Assembly (NCBI RefSeq): GCF_030272615.1
Contig: NC_081412.1
Location: 339,320,870-339,384,869 of the forward strand
Direction of reading: 5' to 3'
Length of the DNA: 64,000 nt
Origin: Cryptomeria japonica
Taxonomy: Eukaryota; Streptophyta; Pinopsida; Cupressales; Cupressaceae
The position numbers and the translations under genes were made by a program. Of the stretch, positions 24,791 through 37,275 are shown in pieces. Under the pieces are notes generated by a model. The model had not been told where the DNA came from and did not search any database. It saw only the letters and a list, made by a program, of their open reading frames with translations. Each line of letters begins with the position of its first letter. Position 1 is the stretch's first letter.

Positions 24791-25133
24791 ACAGTTGATG
24801 ATTGTCATCAACCATCAAATTAAAAGACAAATCTTTTACTCCGGTCTTTGATGAGGAAGCTTCTTCTCAGGGGGAGTCGTTGGTATATTGAATTGATTGG
24901 TATTTTGTATATGAACTTGATTTTTGTAAACTTTGGCATTTGATGTCAAAGGGGGAGAGATATCTATGGAAAAACACATTATCTTTTAAGGAGAGTTTGC
25001 TATTGAAAATCTTTGATAACACATGTTGCTCCCAGGGGGAGAGATATTGTTGGTTTTTGGTATTTGGCATTTCTGTTTTGGCACTTTGATGGTTTTTCCA
25101 TCTTGTGTTGTCATCAATGTCAAAGGGGGAGAT
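24791..25133 (+). promoter_or_regulatory. 3' untranslated tract with four PPT-like boxes
   Basis: Between the pol stop and the 3' LTR there are four purine boxes: 'cagggggag' (about 24,868), 'aaagggggagaga' (24,948), 'cagggggagaga' (25,033) and 'aaagggggagat' (25,122), 80-90 bp apart. The last one abuts the 3' LTR and is the functional-type polypurine tract that primes plus-strand DNA. Some boxes are followed by 'tattg(t)tggt', resembling an LTR start. Multiple PPTs before the 3' LTR are described for Sireviruses. Confidence 0.8.
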
Positions 25134-26191
25134 TGTTAGAATTTTGGTATGGTTTTTTCATTGATGTCAACACCTACTAAAACACTAGCACTTTGGAGAT
25201 CCAGCAGCATTCACCGGCAAGCAAGTAACTATTGCACAGTTACTGGTATATAGTTCACCGTAGGACATAATGATCACCGACACTTGGAATGATATGGAAG
25301 ACACTTGGTAATGTCGAAGACATCCTGTGGACACTTTATTTTGAAGAATTAATCATTGGTATATTCATATTTGCATATTTGCTTTTACCAACAAATAGGT
25401 CCAGGGTTACCTAGGGTTACACCGGCAGGTTTATCTTTTCCAGATCAGCATGGCACGCAATGGAGTTGATTTATTATTGTTGTAAATGCATTAAGCCGAC
25501 ATGTTTAATCGATTATTGCATCAACTATTATATTGTTTGTAAAATGTTTTTATTGTAATATCTTGTAGAGCCGACCTACTAAAATTGGTCTTAGGTTATG
25601 GTATAGATGTAAGATCTTATTTGTAAGATCAAATGTGGAATGCGAAAAAGAATTAAAAGAAGGTATATGCGAGATTAAGCAAAGCTATACACGAAGACAT
25701 CATTTGAAGGTCAAGCTAGGTTTTTATGGAAGCATATCAGCATTACACCGGTATTGAATCCAGCATATGAAGATGTTATTTTGTGCAGTACATTCTTATT
25801 GGATTTAACTATCCAACTATAGTCAGTGTGACTCCCATTTTGTGATTGAGCAGTGAGCTCTAGGCCGTTGGCCTTTCTACATGTGCAGACCCCTTTTATG
25901 TACACTTACTATTTGCAGTAGTATCATCTGATTGTGGGTAAGGTTTCCCACAGTGGTTTTTCCCCTTATAGGGTTTCCACGTACAAATATTGGTGTTATG
26001 TGGTGTGGATAACTTTATGTTTATGTTTCATGCATTAATCTTTACCGGTATAGCAATTAACTGTTAACACTGTCTACCGGCATACTTAATTAGTTTACCG
26101 GTATTAAGCATTAAGTTGGTTAAGTTGTTTTGGTTTGAAATTATTAGACAACTGATTCACCCCCCCTCTCAGTTGTCTTCGGGACCTAACA
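25134..26191 (+). repeat. 3' LTR of copia element
   Basis: 1,058 bp, starting 'tgttagaattttgg' directly after the polypurine tract 'aaagggggagat' and ending 'gggacctaaca' with canonical TG...CA ends. Satellite resumes at 26,192 with 'gattctagagccag'. Confidence 0.94.
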
Positions 26192-26196
26192 GATTC
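26192..26196 (+). repeat. Target-site duplication, right copy (copia element)
   Basis: 'gattc' directly after the 3' LTR, with one mismatch to the left copy 'aattc'. The difference is a transition, as expected for post-insertion mutation. Confidence 0.85.
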
Positions 26197-29100
26197 TAGA
26201 GCCAGTATAATCAAAATTCAATTTTGATGCACATTGTGCTCTTAGAACCTTGTTTTAGAAATTGTGCCTCAAAAGCCGAAGTTTTGGAGCATCAAAATCA
26301 AGGTAGAACCTTGTTTTGGAGCTTATGCCTCAAAATCGTCGGTTTTGAAGCATCAAAATTGGTGTTTGGAGACACAACAAGCTTTCAAGAACAAATCCCT
26401 ATGCCAGAGCCTGTAGTATCAAAACGTGATTTTGATCCACATCGTGCTCTTAGAACCTCATTTCGGAGCGCATGGCGTGAAAGCTTCAGTTTCAAAAAAA
26501 AAAATCAATGTTTAAAGGCACAACAAGGTTTCAAGGCACAAGTCCTGATTCTCAAGCCGATAAGGTCAAAACACGATTTTGATAAACATGGTGTTCTCAG
26601 AATCTCATTTTGGAGCTTGAGAATCAGAGCTAGTAGTGTCAAAATGTGATTTTGACACACATCGTGCTCTTAGGACCTCATTTGTGGAGCTTGTGCCGTG
26701 AAAGCCCCAATTTTGAAACATCAAAATCAGTGTTTCAAGGTACAACAAGATTTCAAGAAGCAAGTCCCTATTCTAGAGCCTATAGCGTCAAATTTTGATT
26801 TTGACACACATCATTCTCTTAAAAGCTCATTTTGGAGCTTGTGCCTCGAAAGACCCAATTTTGGAGCATCAAAATCAATGTTTGGAGGCACAACAAGGTT
26901 TCAAGATGCAAGTCCTGATTCTAAAGTCAATAGCTTCTAAATCTGATTTTGGAGCACATCGTGCTCTTAGACCCTCATTTCGAAGCTTCTTCCTTGAAAG
27001 CCAAAGTTTTGGAGCATCAAAATCAGTGTTTTGAGGCACAATAAGGTTTCAAAATGCAAGCCACAATTCTAGAGCCAGTAGCATCAAAATTCAATTTTGA
27101 TGGACATTGTGCTCTTAGAACCTTGTTTTAGTAATTGTGCCTCAAAAGCCCCAGTTTTGGAGCATCAAAATCGAGGTAGAACCTTGTTTTGGAGCTTATG
27201 CCTCAAAATCTTTGGTTTTGAAGCATCACAACATGCTTTCAAGATGGAAGTTCCTATTCTAGACCCTGTAGTGTCAAAACGTGATTTTGATGCACATCGT
27301 GCTCTTAGAACCTCGTTTTGGAGCGTGTTGCTCAAACACTCCAGTCTTAAAACACCAAAATCAATGTTTATAGGCACAACAAGGTTTCAAGACACATGTC
27401 CCGATTCTCAAGTGGATAGCATCAAAACAAGATTTTGATAAACATAGTGTTATTAGGGTTACTTCATTTCGGAGGTTGTGCCTGAAAAGCCTCATTTTTG
27501 TACCATAAAAATTAGTGTTTGGAGGCAAAACAAAGTTTCAAGACACAATTCTCGATTCCATGGTGTTCATAGAGCCTCATTTCGGAGGTTGTGCCTCAAA
27601 AGCCTCATTTTTGGAGCATAAAAATTAGTTTTTGGAGGCACAACAAGGTTTCAAGACACAATTCCCGATTCCAGAGTCGGTAGCGTCAAAACACAATTTT
27701 TATGTACATCGTGCTCTTAGAACCTCATTTCGGAGCTTGTGCCTTGAAAGCCCTGATTTTGGAACATCAAAATCAATGTTTGGAGGCACAACAAAGTTTC
27801 AAGATGCAAGTCTTGATTCCCATGTTGGTAACATCAAAATTCAATTTTGATGCATATCATTCTCTTAGAACCTTGTTTCAGAGCTTGCACCTCGAAAGCC
27901 TCGGTTTCAGAGCATCCAAATTGGTGTTTGGAGGCACAATAAGGTTTCAAGATGCAAGTCCTGATTCCAGAGCTAGTAGTGTCAAAATGCGATTTTGAAG
28001 CAAATTGTGCTCTTAGAACCTTGTTTAGGAGCTTGTGCCTTAAAAGCCTCGGTTTCGAAGCATCAAAATTGGTGTTTGTAGGCGCAAGGTTGCAAGACGG
28101 AAGTTGCGATTTTGGAGCCGGTAGTGTCAAAATGTGATTTTGATGCACATCTACTCTAAGAACCTCATTTGCGGAGCTTGTGCCTCAAAAGTACTAATTT
28201 TGAAACATCAAAATCGATGTTTGGAGGCACAACAAGGTTTCAAGAAGCAAGTCCATATTCCGGAGCCTGTAGTGTCAAAATTCAATTTTGATGCACATCA
28301 TTCTCTTAGAAGCTCATTTCGGAGCTTGTGCCTCGAAAGCCCCGATTTCAGAGCATCAAAATTGGTACTTGGAGGAGTAAGGTTACAAGAAGGAAGTTGC
28401 GATTTCGAAGCCAGTAGTGTCAAAACGTGATTTTGATGCACATTGTGCTCTTAGAACCTCGTTTGCGAAGCTTGTGCCTCGAAAGCCCTAATTTTGAAAC
28501 ATCAAAATCAGTGTTTGAAGGCACAACAAGCTTTCAAGAAGCGAGTACCCATTCTGAAGCTTGTAGCGTCAAAATTTGATTTTGATGCACATCATTCTCT
28601 TAGAAGCTCATTTCGGAGCTTTTGCCTTGAAAAACCTAGTTTTGGAGCATCAAAACCAATGTTAGGAGAAACAACAAGGTTATAAGATGCAAGTCTTGAT
28701 TCTAGAGTGAATCGTGTCAAAATCTAATTTTGGAGCACAACGTGCTATTAGAACATCATTACGAAGGTTGTGCCTTGAAAGCCCCAGTTTTGTAGCATCA
28801 AAATTAGTGTTTTGAAGCACAAGAAGGTTTCAAAATGCAAGCCCCGATTCTAGAGCCCGTAGCATCAAAATTCAATTTTATTGCACATTGTGCTCTTAGA
28901 ACCTTGTTTTAGAAATTGTGCCTCAAAAGCCCGAGTTTTAGAGCATCAAAATCGAGGTAGAACCTTGTTTTGGAGCTTATGCCTCAAAATCTTCAGTTTT
29001 GAAGCATCACAACAAGCTTTTAAGATAAAAGTCCCTATTCCGGAGCCTGTAGTGTCAAAACGTGATTTTGATGCACATCGTGCGCTTACAACCTTGTTTC

Positions 29101-32100
29101 AGAGTGTGTGGCTCGAAAGCTCGAGTCTCAAAACATCAAAATCAATGTTTAAAGGCACAACAAGGTTTCAAGACACAAGTCCTGATTCTCAAGCCGATAG
29201 CGTCAAAACATGATTTTGATAAACATGGTGTTTTTAGAACCTCATTTCTGAGGTTGTGCGTCAAAATCCCCATTTTTGGAACATAAAAATTAGTGTTTGG
29301 AGGCACAACAAGGTTTCAAGACATAATTCCCAATTCCACAGTTGGTTGCATCAAAACTCAATTTTGATGTACATCGTGCGCTTAGAACCTCATTTTGGAG
29401 CTTGTGCCTTCAAAGCCCTGATTTTGGAACATCAAAATCAATGTTTCAAGGCACAACAAAGTTACAAGATGCAAGTCTCGATTCCCGTACTGGTAGCATC
29501 AAAATTCAATTTTGATGCACATCGTTCTCTTAGAACCTTGTTTTGAGGCTTGCACCTCGAAAGCCTTGATTTTAAAGCATCAAAATTGGTGTTTGGAGGC
29601 ACACCAAGGTTTCAAGAAGAAAGTCTCGATTCCAGAGTCAGTAGTGTCAAAATTTGATTTTGAAGCACATTGTGCTCCTCGAACCTTGTTTAGGAGCTTG
29701 TGCCGCAAAAGCCCCAGTTTCAGAGCATCAAAATTGGTGTTTGGAGGCGTAAGGTTGCAAGATGGAAGTCATGATTTTGGAGCCTGTAGTGTCAAAACGT
29801 GTTTTTGATGCACATCATGCTCTTAGAACCTCGTTTGCGGAGCTTGTGCCTTGAAAGCCCCAATTTTGAAACATCAAAATCAATGTTTGAAGGCACAACA
29901 AGGCTTCAAGAAGCAAGTCCCCATTCCGGAGGCTGTAGCGTCAAAATTTGATTTTGACGCACATCATTCTCTTAGAAGCTCATTTCAGAGCTTGTGCCTC
30001 GAAAGACCCAATTTTGGAGCATCAAAATCAATGTTAGGAGGCACAACAAGGTTTCAAGATGCAAGTCCATATTCTAGAGTGAATAGCCTCAAAATCTGAT
30101 TTTGGAGCACATCGTGCTATTAGAACCTCATTTCGAAGCTTGCGCCTCAAAAGCCCTAGTTTCGGAGCATCAAAATCAGTGTTTTGAGGCCAACAATTTT
30201 TCAAAATGCAAACCCTGATTCTAGAGCCAATAGGATCAAAATTCAATTTTGATGCACATTGTGCTCTTAAAACCTTGTTTTAGAAATTGTGCCTCAAAAG
30301 CCCCAGTTTTTTAGCATCAAAATTGAGGTAGAACCTTGTTTTGGAACTTATGCCTCAAAATATTTGGTTTTGAAGCATCACAAGAAGCTTTCAAGTTGAA
30401 AGTCCCTATTCTAGAGCCTGTAGTGTCAAAACGTGATTTTGATGCACATCGTACTCTTAGAACCTCGTTTCGGAGCACTTGGCTTGAAAGCTCCTGTCTT
30501 AAAACATCAAAATCAATGTTTAAAGGCAAAACAAGGTTTCAAGACACAAGTCCCGGTTCTCAAGTGGATAGTGTCAAAACACGATTTTGATAAACATGGT
30601 GTTCTTAGAACCTCATTTTGTAGGTTGTGCCTCAAAAGCGTCATTTTTGGAGAATAAAAATTAGTGTTTGGAGACACAAAAAGGTTTCAAGACATAATTC
30701 CCAATTCTAGAGTCGGTAGCGTCAAAACGCAATTTTGATGTACATCGTGTTCTTAGAACCTCATTTCGGAGCTTGTGCCTTGAAAGCCCTGATTTTGGAA
30801 CATCAAAATCAATGTTTGGAGGAAGAACTAGGTTTCAAGATGCAAGTCTCGATTCCCATGTTGGTAGCATCAAAATTCAATTTTGATGCACATCGTTCAT
30901 TTAGAACCTTGTTTCGGACTTGCACCTCAAATGCCTCGGTTTTAGAGCATCAAAATTGGTGTTTAGAGGCACAATAAGGTTTCAAGATGCAAGTCCCGAT
31001 TCCAGAGTCAGTAGTGACAAGACGGAAGTCGCTATTACGGAGCCAGTAATGTGAAAACATGATTTTGATGCACATCATGCTCTTAGAACCTCGTTTGTGG
31101 TGCTTGTGCCTTGGAAGCCCCGATTTTTAAACATCAAAATCAGTGTTTGGAGGCACAACAAGGTTTCAAGAAGCAAGTCCCTATTCCAGAGCCAGTAGCG
31201 TCAAAATTTGATTTTGACGCACATCATTCTCTTAAAAGCTCATTTCGGAGCTTGTGCCTCGAAAGACCCAGTTTTGGAGCATCAAAATCAATTTTTGGAT
31301 GCACAACAAGGTTTCAAGATGCAAGTCCCGATTCTAGAGTCAATAGCGTCAAAATCTAATTTTGGCACACATCGTGCTCTTAGAACCTCATTTCAAAGCT
31401 TGTGCCTCGAAAGCCCCAGTTTCAGAGCATCAATATCAGTTTATGAGGCACAACAAGGTTTCAAGATGCAAGCCTCAATTCTAGAGCCAGTAGCATCAAA
31501 ATTCAATTTTGATGCACATTGTGCTCTTAGAACCTTGTTTTAGAAATTGTGCCTCAAAAGATAAAGTTTTGGAGCATCAAAATCAAGGTAGAACCTTGTT
31601 TTGGAGATTATGCCTCAAAATCTTTGGTTTTGAAGCATCAAAATTGGTGTTTGGAGGCACAACAAGCTTTCAAGACGCAAGTCCCTATTCCGGAGCCTGT
31701 AGTGTCAAAACATGATTTTGATGCACATCCTGCTCTTAGAACCTCATTTCGGAGTGAATGGCTTGAAAGCTCCAGTTTCAAAACATCAAAATCAATGTTT
31801 AAAGGAACAACAAGGTTTCAAGACACAAGTCCCAATTCTCAAGCCGATGGCATCAAAACACAATTTTAATAAACATGGTGTTCTTAGAACCTCATTTCGG
31901 AGGTTGTGCCTCAAAAGCCTCCTTTTTGGAGCATAAAAATTAGTGTTTGGAGGCACAATAAGGTTTCAAGACACAATTCCCAATTCCACATTTCAAAGCT
32001 TGTGCCTTGAAAGCCCTGATTTTGGAACATCAAAATCAATGTTTGGAGGCACAACAAGATTTCAAGATGCAAGTCCCGATTACCGTGCTGGAATCATCAA

Positions 32101-34730
32101 AATTCAATTTTGATGCACATTGGTGTTTGCAGGCACAACAAGGTTTTAAGACGCAAGTCCCGATTCCAGAGCTGGCAGTGTCAAAATGTGATTTTGAAGC
32201 ACATTGTGCTCTGAGAACATTGTTTGGAGGAATATCAAAATCAATGTTTTGAGGCACAACAAGGTTTCAAGATGCAAGCCCCAATTTTAGAGCCAGTAGC
32301 ATCAAAATTCAATTTTGATGTACATTGTGCTCTTAGAACCTTGTTTTAGTAATTGTACCTCAAAAGCCCCAGTTTTGGAGCATCAAAATCGAGGTAGGAC
32401 CTTGTTTTGGAGCTTATGCCTCAAAATCTTTGGTTTTGAAGCATCAAAATTGGTGTTTGGAGGCACAACAAGCTTTCAAGACATAAGTCCCTATTCCGGA
32501 GCTTGTAGTGTCAAAACATGATTTGGATGCACATTGTGCTCTTAGAACCTCATTCTGGAGCGTGTGCCTCGAAAGCTCCAGTTTCAAAACATCAAAATCA
32601 ATGTTTAAAGGCACAACAAGGTTTCAAGACACAAGTCTTGATTCTCAAGATGATAGCGTCAAAACACGATTTTGATAAACATGGTGTTCTTAGAAGCTCA
32701 TTTCGAAGGTTGTGCCTCAAAAGCCTCATTATTGGAGCATAAAAATTAATGTTTGGAAGCACAACAAGGTTTCAAGACACAATTCTCAATTCCAAAGTTG
32801 GTAGCGTCAAAATGAAATTTTGATGTACATCGTGCTCTTAGAACCTCATTTCAGAGCTTGTGCCTTGAAAGCCATGATTTTAGAACATCAAAATCAATGT
32901 TTGGAGGCACAACAAGGTTTCAAGATGCAAGTCCCGATTCCATGCTAGTAGTATAAAAATTCAATTTTGTTGCACATCATTCTCTTAGAACCTTGTTTCG
33001 GAGCTTGCACTTTGAAAGCCCATGTTTCAGAGCATCAAAATTGGTGTTTGGAAGCACAACAAGGTTTCAAGACACAAGTCCCGATTCTGGAGCCGGTAGT
33101 GTCAAAATGCGATTTTGAAACACATTGTGCTCTTAGAATGTTGTGTAGGAGCTTGTGCCTCAAAAGCCCCAATTTCGGAGCAGCAAAATTGGTGTTTGGA
33201 GATGCAAGGTTGCAAGACGGAACTCACTCTTTTCAGAGCCGGTAGTGTCAAAATGTGATTTTGGCACACATGGTCCTCTTAGAACCTTGTTTCAGGAGCT
33301 TGTGCCTTGAAAGCCATGATTTTGAAACATCAAAATCAATATTTGGAGGCACAACAAGGTTTCAAGAAGCAAGTCCCTATTTCGAAGCCTGTAGTGTCAA
33401 AATTCGATTTTGACGCACATCATTCTCTTAGAAACTCATTTCGGAGCTTGTGCCTCAAAAGACCCAGTTTTGGAGCATCAAAATCAATGTTTGGAGGCAC
33501 AACAAGGTTTCAAAATGCAAGTCCCGATTCTAGAGTCAATAGAGTCAAAATCTTATTTTGGCACACATCGTGCTCTAAGAACCTCATTTTGAAGCTTGTG
33601 TCTCGAAAGCTTTGTTTTCGGAGCATCCAAATCAATGTTTTGAGGCACAACAAGGTTTCAAAATGCAAGCCTCGATTCTAGAGCCAGAAGCATCAAAATT
33701 CAATTTTGATGCACATTGTGGTCTTAGAACCTTGTTTTAGAAATTGTGCCTCAAAAGCCCCAGTTTTGGAGCATCAAAATCGAGGTAGAACCTTTTTATG
33801 GAGCTTATGCCTCAAAATCTTTGGTTTTAAAGCATCCAAATTGGTGTTTGGAGGCACAACAAGATTTCAAGACGCAAGTCCCTATTCTCGAGCCTGTAGT
33901 GTGAAAACGTGATTATGATGCACATCGTGCTCTTAGAACCTTATTTTGGAGTGTGTGGCTCAAAAGCTCCAGTTTCAAAACATCAAAATCAATTTTTAAA
34001 GGCACAACAAGGTTTCAAGACACAAGTCTCGATTCTCAAGCCGAAAGCGTCAAAACATGATTTTGATCAACATGGTGTTCTTAGAACCTCATTCCGTAGG
34101 TTGTGCCTCAAAAGCCTCATTTTTGGAGCAGAAAAATTAGTGTTTGGAGGCACAACTAGGTTTCAAGACAAAATTACCGATTCCAAAGTCGGTAGCGTCA
34201 AAACATAATTTTCATGTACATCATGCACTTAGAACCTCATTTCGGAGCTTGTGCCCTTAAAGCCCTGATTTTGGAACATCAAAATCAATATTTGGAGGCA
34301 CAACAAAGTTTCAAGATGCAAGTCCTGATTCCCATGCTTGAAGCATCAAAATTGAATTTTGATACACATCATTCTCTTAGAACCTTGTTTTGAAGCTTGC
34401 ACATCGGAAGCCCCAATTTTAGACCATCAAAATTGGTGTTTGGAGGCACAACAAGGTTTCAAGATGCAAGTCCTGATTCCAGAGTCGGTTGTGTCAAAAT
34501 GCAATTTTGAAGCACATTGTGCTTTTAGAACCTTCTTTAACAGCTTTTGCCTCAAAAGCCCCAGTTTTTGGAGCATCAAAATTGGTGTTTGGAGGCGCAA
34601 GGTTGCAAGACGGAAGTCACGATTTCAGAGCTGGTAGTGTCAAAATGTTATTTTTACACACATCGTGCTCTTAAAACCTCGTTTGTGGAGCTTGTGCCTC
34701 GAAAGCGCAAATTTTACAACATCAAAATCA
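26192..34730 (-). repeat. Satellite array, inverted orientation, right part
   Basis: Continuation of the inverted array after the copia insertion. The monomer interrupted at 20,086 is completed here ('tagagccagtat...'). Fused-B junctions ('gaggtagaacc' or close variants) recur near 26,300, 27,173, 28,954, 30,327, 31,585, 32,392 and 33,782. A-unit markers lie near 26,511, 27,368, 29,150, 30,521, 31,797, 32,604 and 33,996, so spacing is often about 1.28-1.39 kb, with shorter (about 0.8 kb) and longer (about 1.8 kb) variants caused by unit loss or gain. Units are missing or fused around 27,540-27,600 and 32,000-32,260. No host gene is seen. Confidence 0.92.
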
Positions 34731-34745
34731 GGTTCTAAGAGCACG
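34718..34745. other. Right inversion junction of the satellite
   Basis: Reverse-complement sequence of an E unit ('acaacatcaaaatca', to about 34,730) joins forward C-unit sequence ('ggttctaagagcacgatg', from about 34,731). 'ag' at the joint is compatible with both sides. The HOR type is the same on both sides of this junction, unlike at the left one. Confidence 0.85.
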
Positions 34746-37254
34746 ATGTGCGCCAAAATCAGATTTTGACGCTATTAACTCTAGAATCGGGACTTGCATC
34801 TTGAAACCTTGTTGTGCCTCCAAACATTAATTTTGTTGCTCCAAAACTGGGTCTTTCGAGGCACAAGCTCCGTAATGAGCTTCTAAGAGAATGATGTGTG
34901 TAAAAATCAAATTTTACGCTACAGGCTCCAGAATAGGGACTTGCTTCTTGAAACCTTGTTGTGCCTCCAAACACTGATTTTGTTGTTTCAAAATCAAGGC
35001 TTTCGAGGCACAAGCTCCGCAAACGAGGTTCAAAGAGCACGATGTGCCTCAAAATCATGTTTTGACACTACCGGCTCCGAAATCATGACTTTTGTCATGC
35101 AACCTTATGCCTCCAAACACCAATTTTCATGCTCCGAAACTGGGGCTTTCGAGGCACAAGCTCCTAAATAAGGTTCTAAGAGCACAATGTGCTTCAAAAT
35201 CATATTTTGACACTACTGGCTCTAGAATCAGGACTTGCATCTTGAAACCTTGTTGTGCCTCCAAACAACAATTTTGATGCTCTGAAACTGGGGCTTTCAA
35301 GTTGCAAGCTCTGAAACAAGGTTCTAAGAGAATGATGTGCATCAAAATTGAATTTTGATGCTACCAACACGGGAATCGGGACTTGCATCTTGAAACCTTG
35401 TTGTGCCTCCAAATATTGATTTTGATGTTCCAAAATCAGGGCTTTCAAGGCACAAGCTCCAAAATGAGGTTCTAAGAGCACAATGTACATCAAAATTCTA
35501 TTTTGACGCTACCAACTCTGGAATCTGGAATTGTGTCTTGAAACCTTGTTGTGCCTCCAAACACTAATTTTTATGCTCCAAAAATGAGTCTTTTGAGGCA
35601 CAACCTCCGAAATAAGGTTCTAAGAACATCATGTTTATCAAAATCGTGTTTTGATGCTATAGGCTTGAGAATTGGGACTTATGTCTTGAAACCTTATTAT
35701 GCCTTTAAACATTTATTTTGATGTTTTGAACCTGGAGCTTTCGAGCCACGCGCTCTGAAACAAGGTTCTAAGAGCACAATGTGTATTAAAATCACGTTTT
35801 GACACTACAGGCTCCGGAATAGGGACTTGCGTCTTGAAAGCTTGTTGTGCCTCCAAACACCAATTTTGATACTTCAAAACCGAATATTTTGAGGCATAAG
35901 CTCCAAAATAAGGTTCTACCTCAATTTTGATGCTCCTAAACTAGGGCTTTTGAGGCACAATTTCTAAAACAAGGTTCTAAGAGCACAATGTGTATCAAAA
36001 TTGAATTTTGATGCTACTGGCTCTAGAATCAGGGCTTGCATCTTGAACCCTTGTTGTGCCTCAAAACACTAATTATGATGCTCAAAAACTGGGGCTTTCG
36101 AGGCACAAGCTTTGAAATGAGGTTCTAAGTGCACAATGTTTACCAAAATCAGATTTTCACGCTATTGACTCTAGAATCGGGACTTGCATCTTGAAACCTT
36201 GTTGTGCCTCCAAACATTGATTTTGATGCTCCAAAATGGATCTTACTAGGCACAAGCTCTAAAATGAGCTTCTAAGAGAATGATACGCATCAAACCTTGT
36301 TCTGCCTCCAAACACTGATTTTGATGTTTCAAAATTGGGGCTTTCAAGGCATTAGCTCTACAAACGAGGTTCTAAGAGCACAATGTGCATCAAAATCATA
36401 TTTTGACACTACCGGCTCTGAAATCGGGACTTCTGTCTTTACAACCTTGCACCTCCAAACACTAATTTTGATGCTCTGAAACTGGGGCTTTCGAGGCACA
36501 AGCTCCTAAATCAGGTTCTAATAGCACAATGTGCTTCCAAATCACATTTTGACACTACCGTCTATGGAATGGGGACTTGTGTCTTGAAACCTTGTTGTGC
36601 CTCCAAACACCAATTTTGATGCTCTGAAACCGGGGCTTTCGAGGTGCAAGCTCAGAAACAAGGTTCTAAGAGAATGATGTGCATCAAAATTGAATTTTGA
36701 TGCTACCTGCATGGGAATCGGGACTCGCATCTTGAAACCTTGTTGTGCCTCCAAACATTGATTTTGATGTTCTAAAATCACGGCTTTCAAGGCACAAGCT
36801 CCGAAATGAGGTTCTAAAAGCACGATGTACATCAAAATTTCATTTTGATGCTACCAACTCTGGAATCGAGAATTGTGTCTTGAAACCTTGTTGTGCTTCC
36901 AAACATTAATTTTTATGCTCCAAAAATGAGGCTTTTGAGGCACAACCTCCGAAATGAGGTTCTAAGAACACCATGTTTATCAAAATCATGTTTTGACACT
37001 ATCATCTTGAGAATCAAGACTTGTGTCTTGAAACCTTGGTGTGCCTTTAAACATTGATTTTAATGTTTTGAAACTGGAGCTTTCAAGCCACGCGCTCTGA
37101 AACGAGGTTCTAAGAGCACGATGTGCATCAAAATCACATTTTGACACTACAGGCTCCGGAATAGGGACTTGCATCTTGAAAGCTTGTTGTGCCTCCAAAC
37201 ACCAATTTTGATGCTTCAAAACCAAATATTTTGAGGCATAAGCTCCAAAACAAG

Positions 37255-37275
37255 GTCCTACCTCGATTTTGATGC
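37255..37275 (+). repeat. B1/B2 fusion point (one representative of many)
   Basis: Unit B1 stops at 'aacaaggtccta' and B2 begins at 'cctcgattttgatgctcc', so the second part of B1 and the first bases of B2 are gone. The left array (for example 2,580-2,740 or 14,690-14,850) has the intact B1 then B2. The same fusion recurs in the inverted and right arrays at about one per HOR (for example 16,115, 47,243, 48,634, 50,025, 51,415, 53,813, 57,708, 61,017), so it was amplified with the 1,391-bp HOR. Confidence 0.85.

Larger units (their letters stand above)
20087..26191 (+). mobile_element. Ty1/copia LTR retrotransposon (Sirevirus-like), damaged
   Basis: Complete LTR-to-LTR element inserted in the inverted satellite. 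Order: 5' LTR (20,087-21,146), PBS, gag remnant with zinc knuckle, protease, truncated integrase, RT and RNase H, a tract with four PPT-like boxes, and 3' LTR (25,134-26,191). The order integrase before RT places it in Ty1/copia. The flanking target-site duplication is aattc/gattc, one mismatch. The LTRs differ at about 54 of 1,058 aligned sites by my hand alignment (about 5%), mostly transitions. Coding damage: a large internal deletion plus stops in gag, frameshifts near 21,37x and 22,14x, a deletion that removes much of integrase, and three further stops in pol. It is therefore not autonomous now. Multiple PPT boxes are a published Sirevirus trait; the lineage call is inference. Confidence 0.95.
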
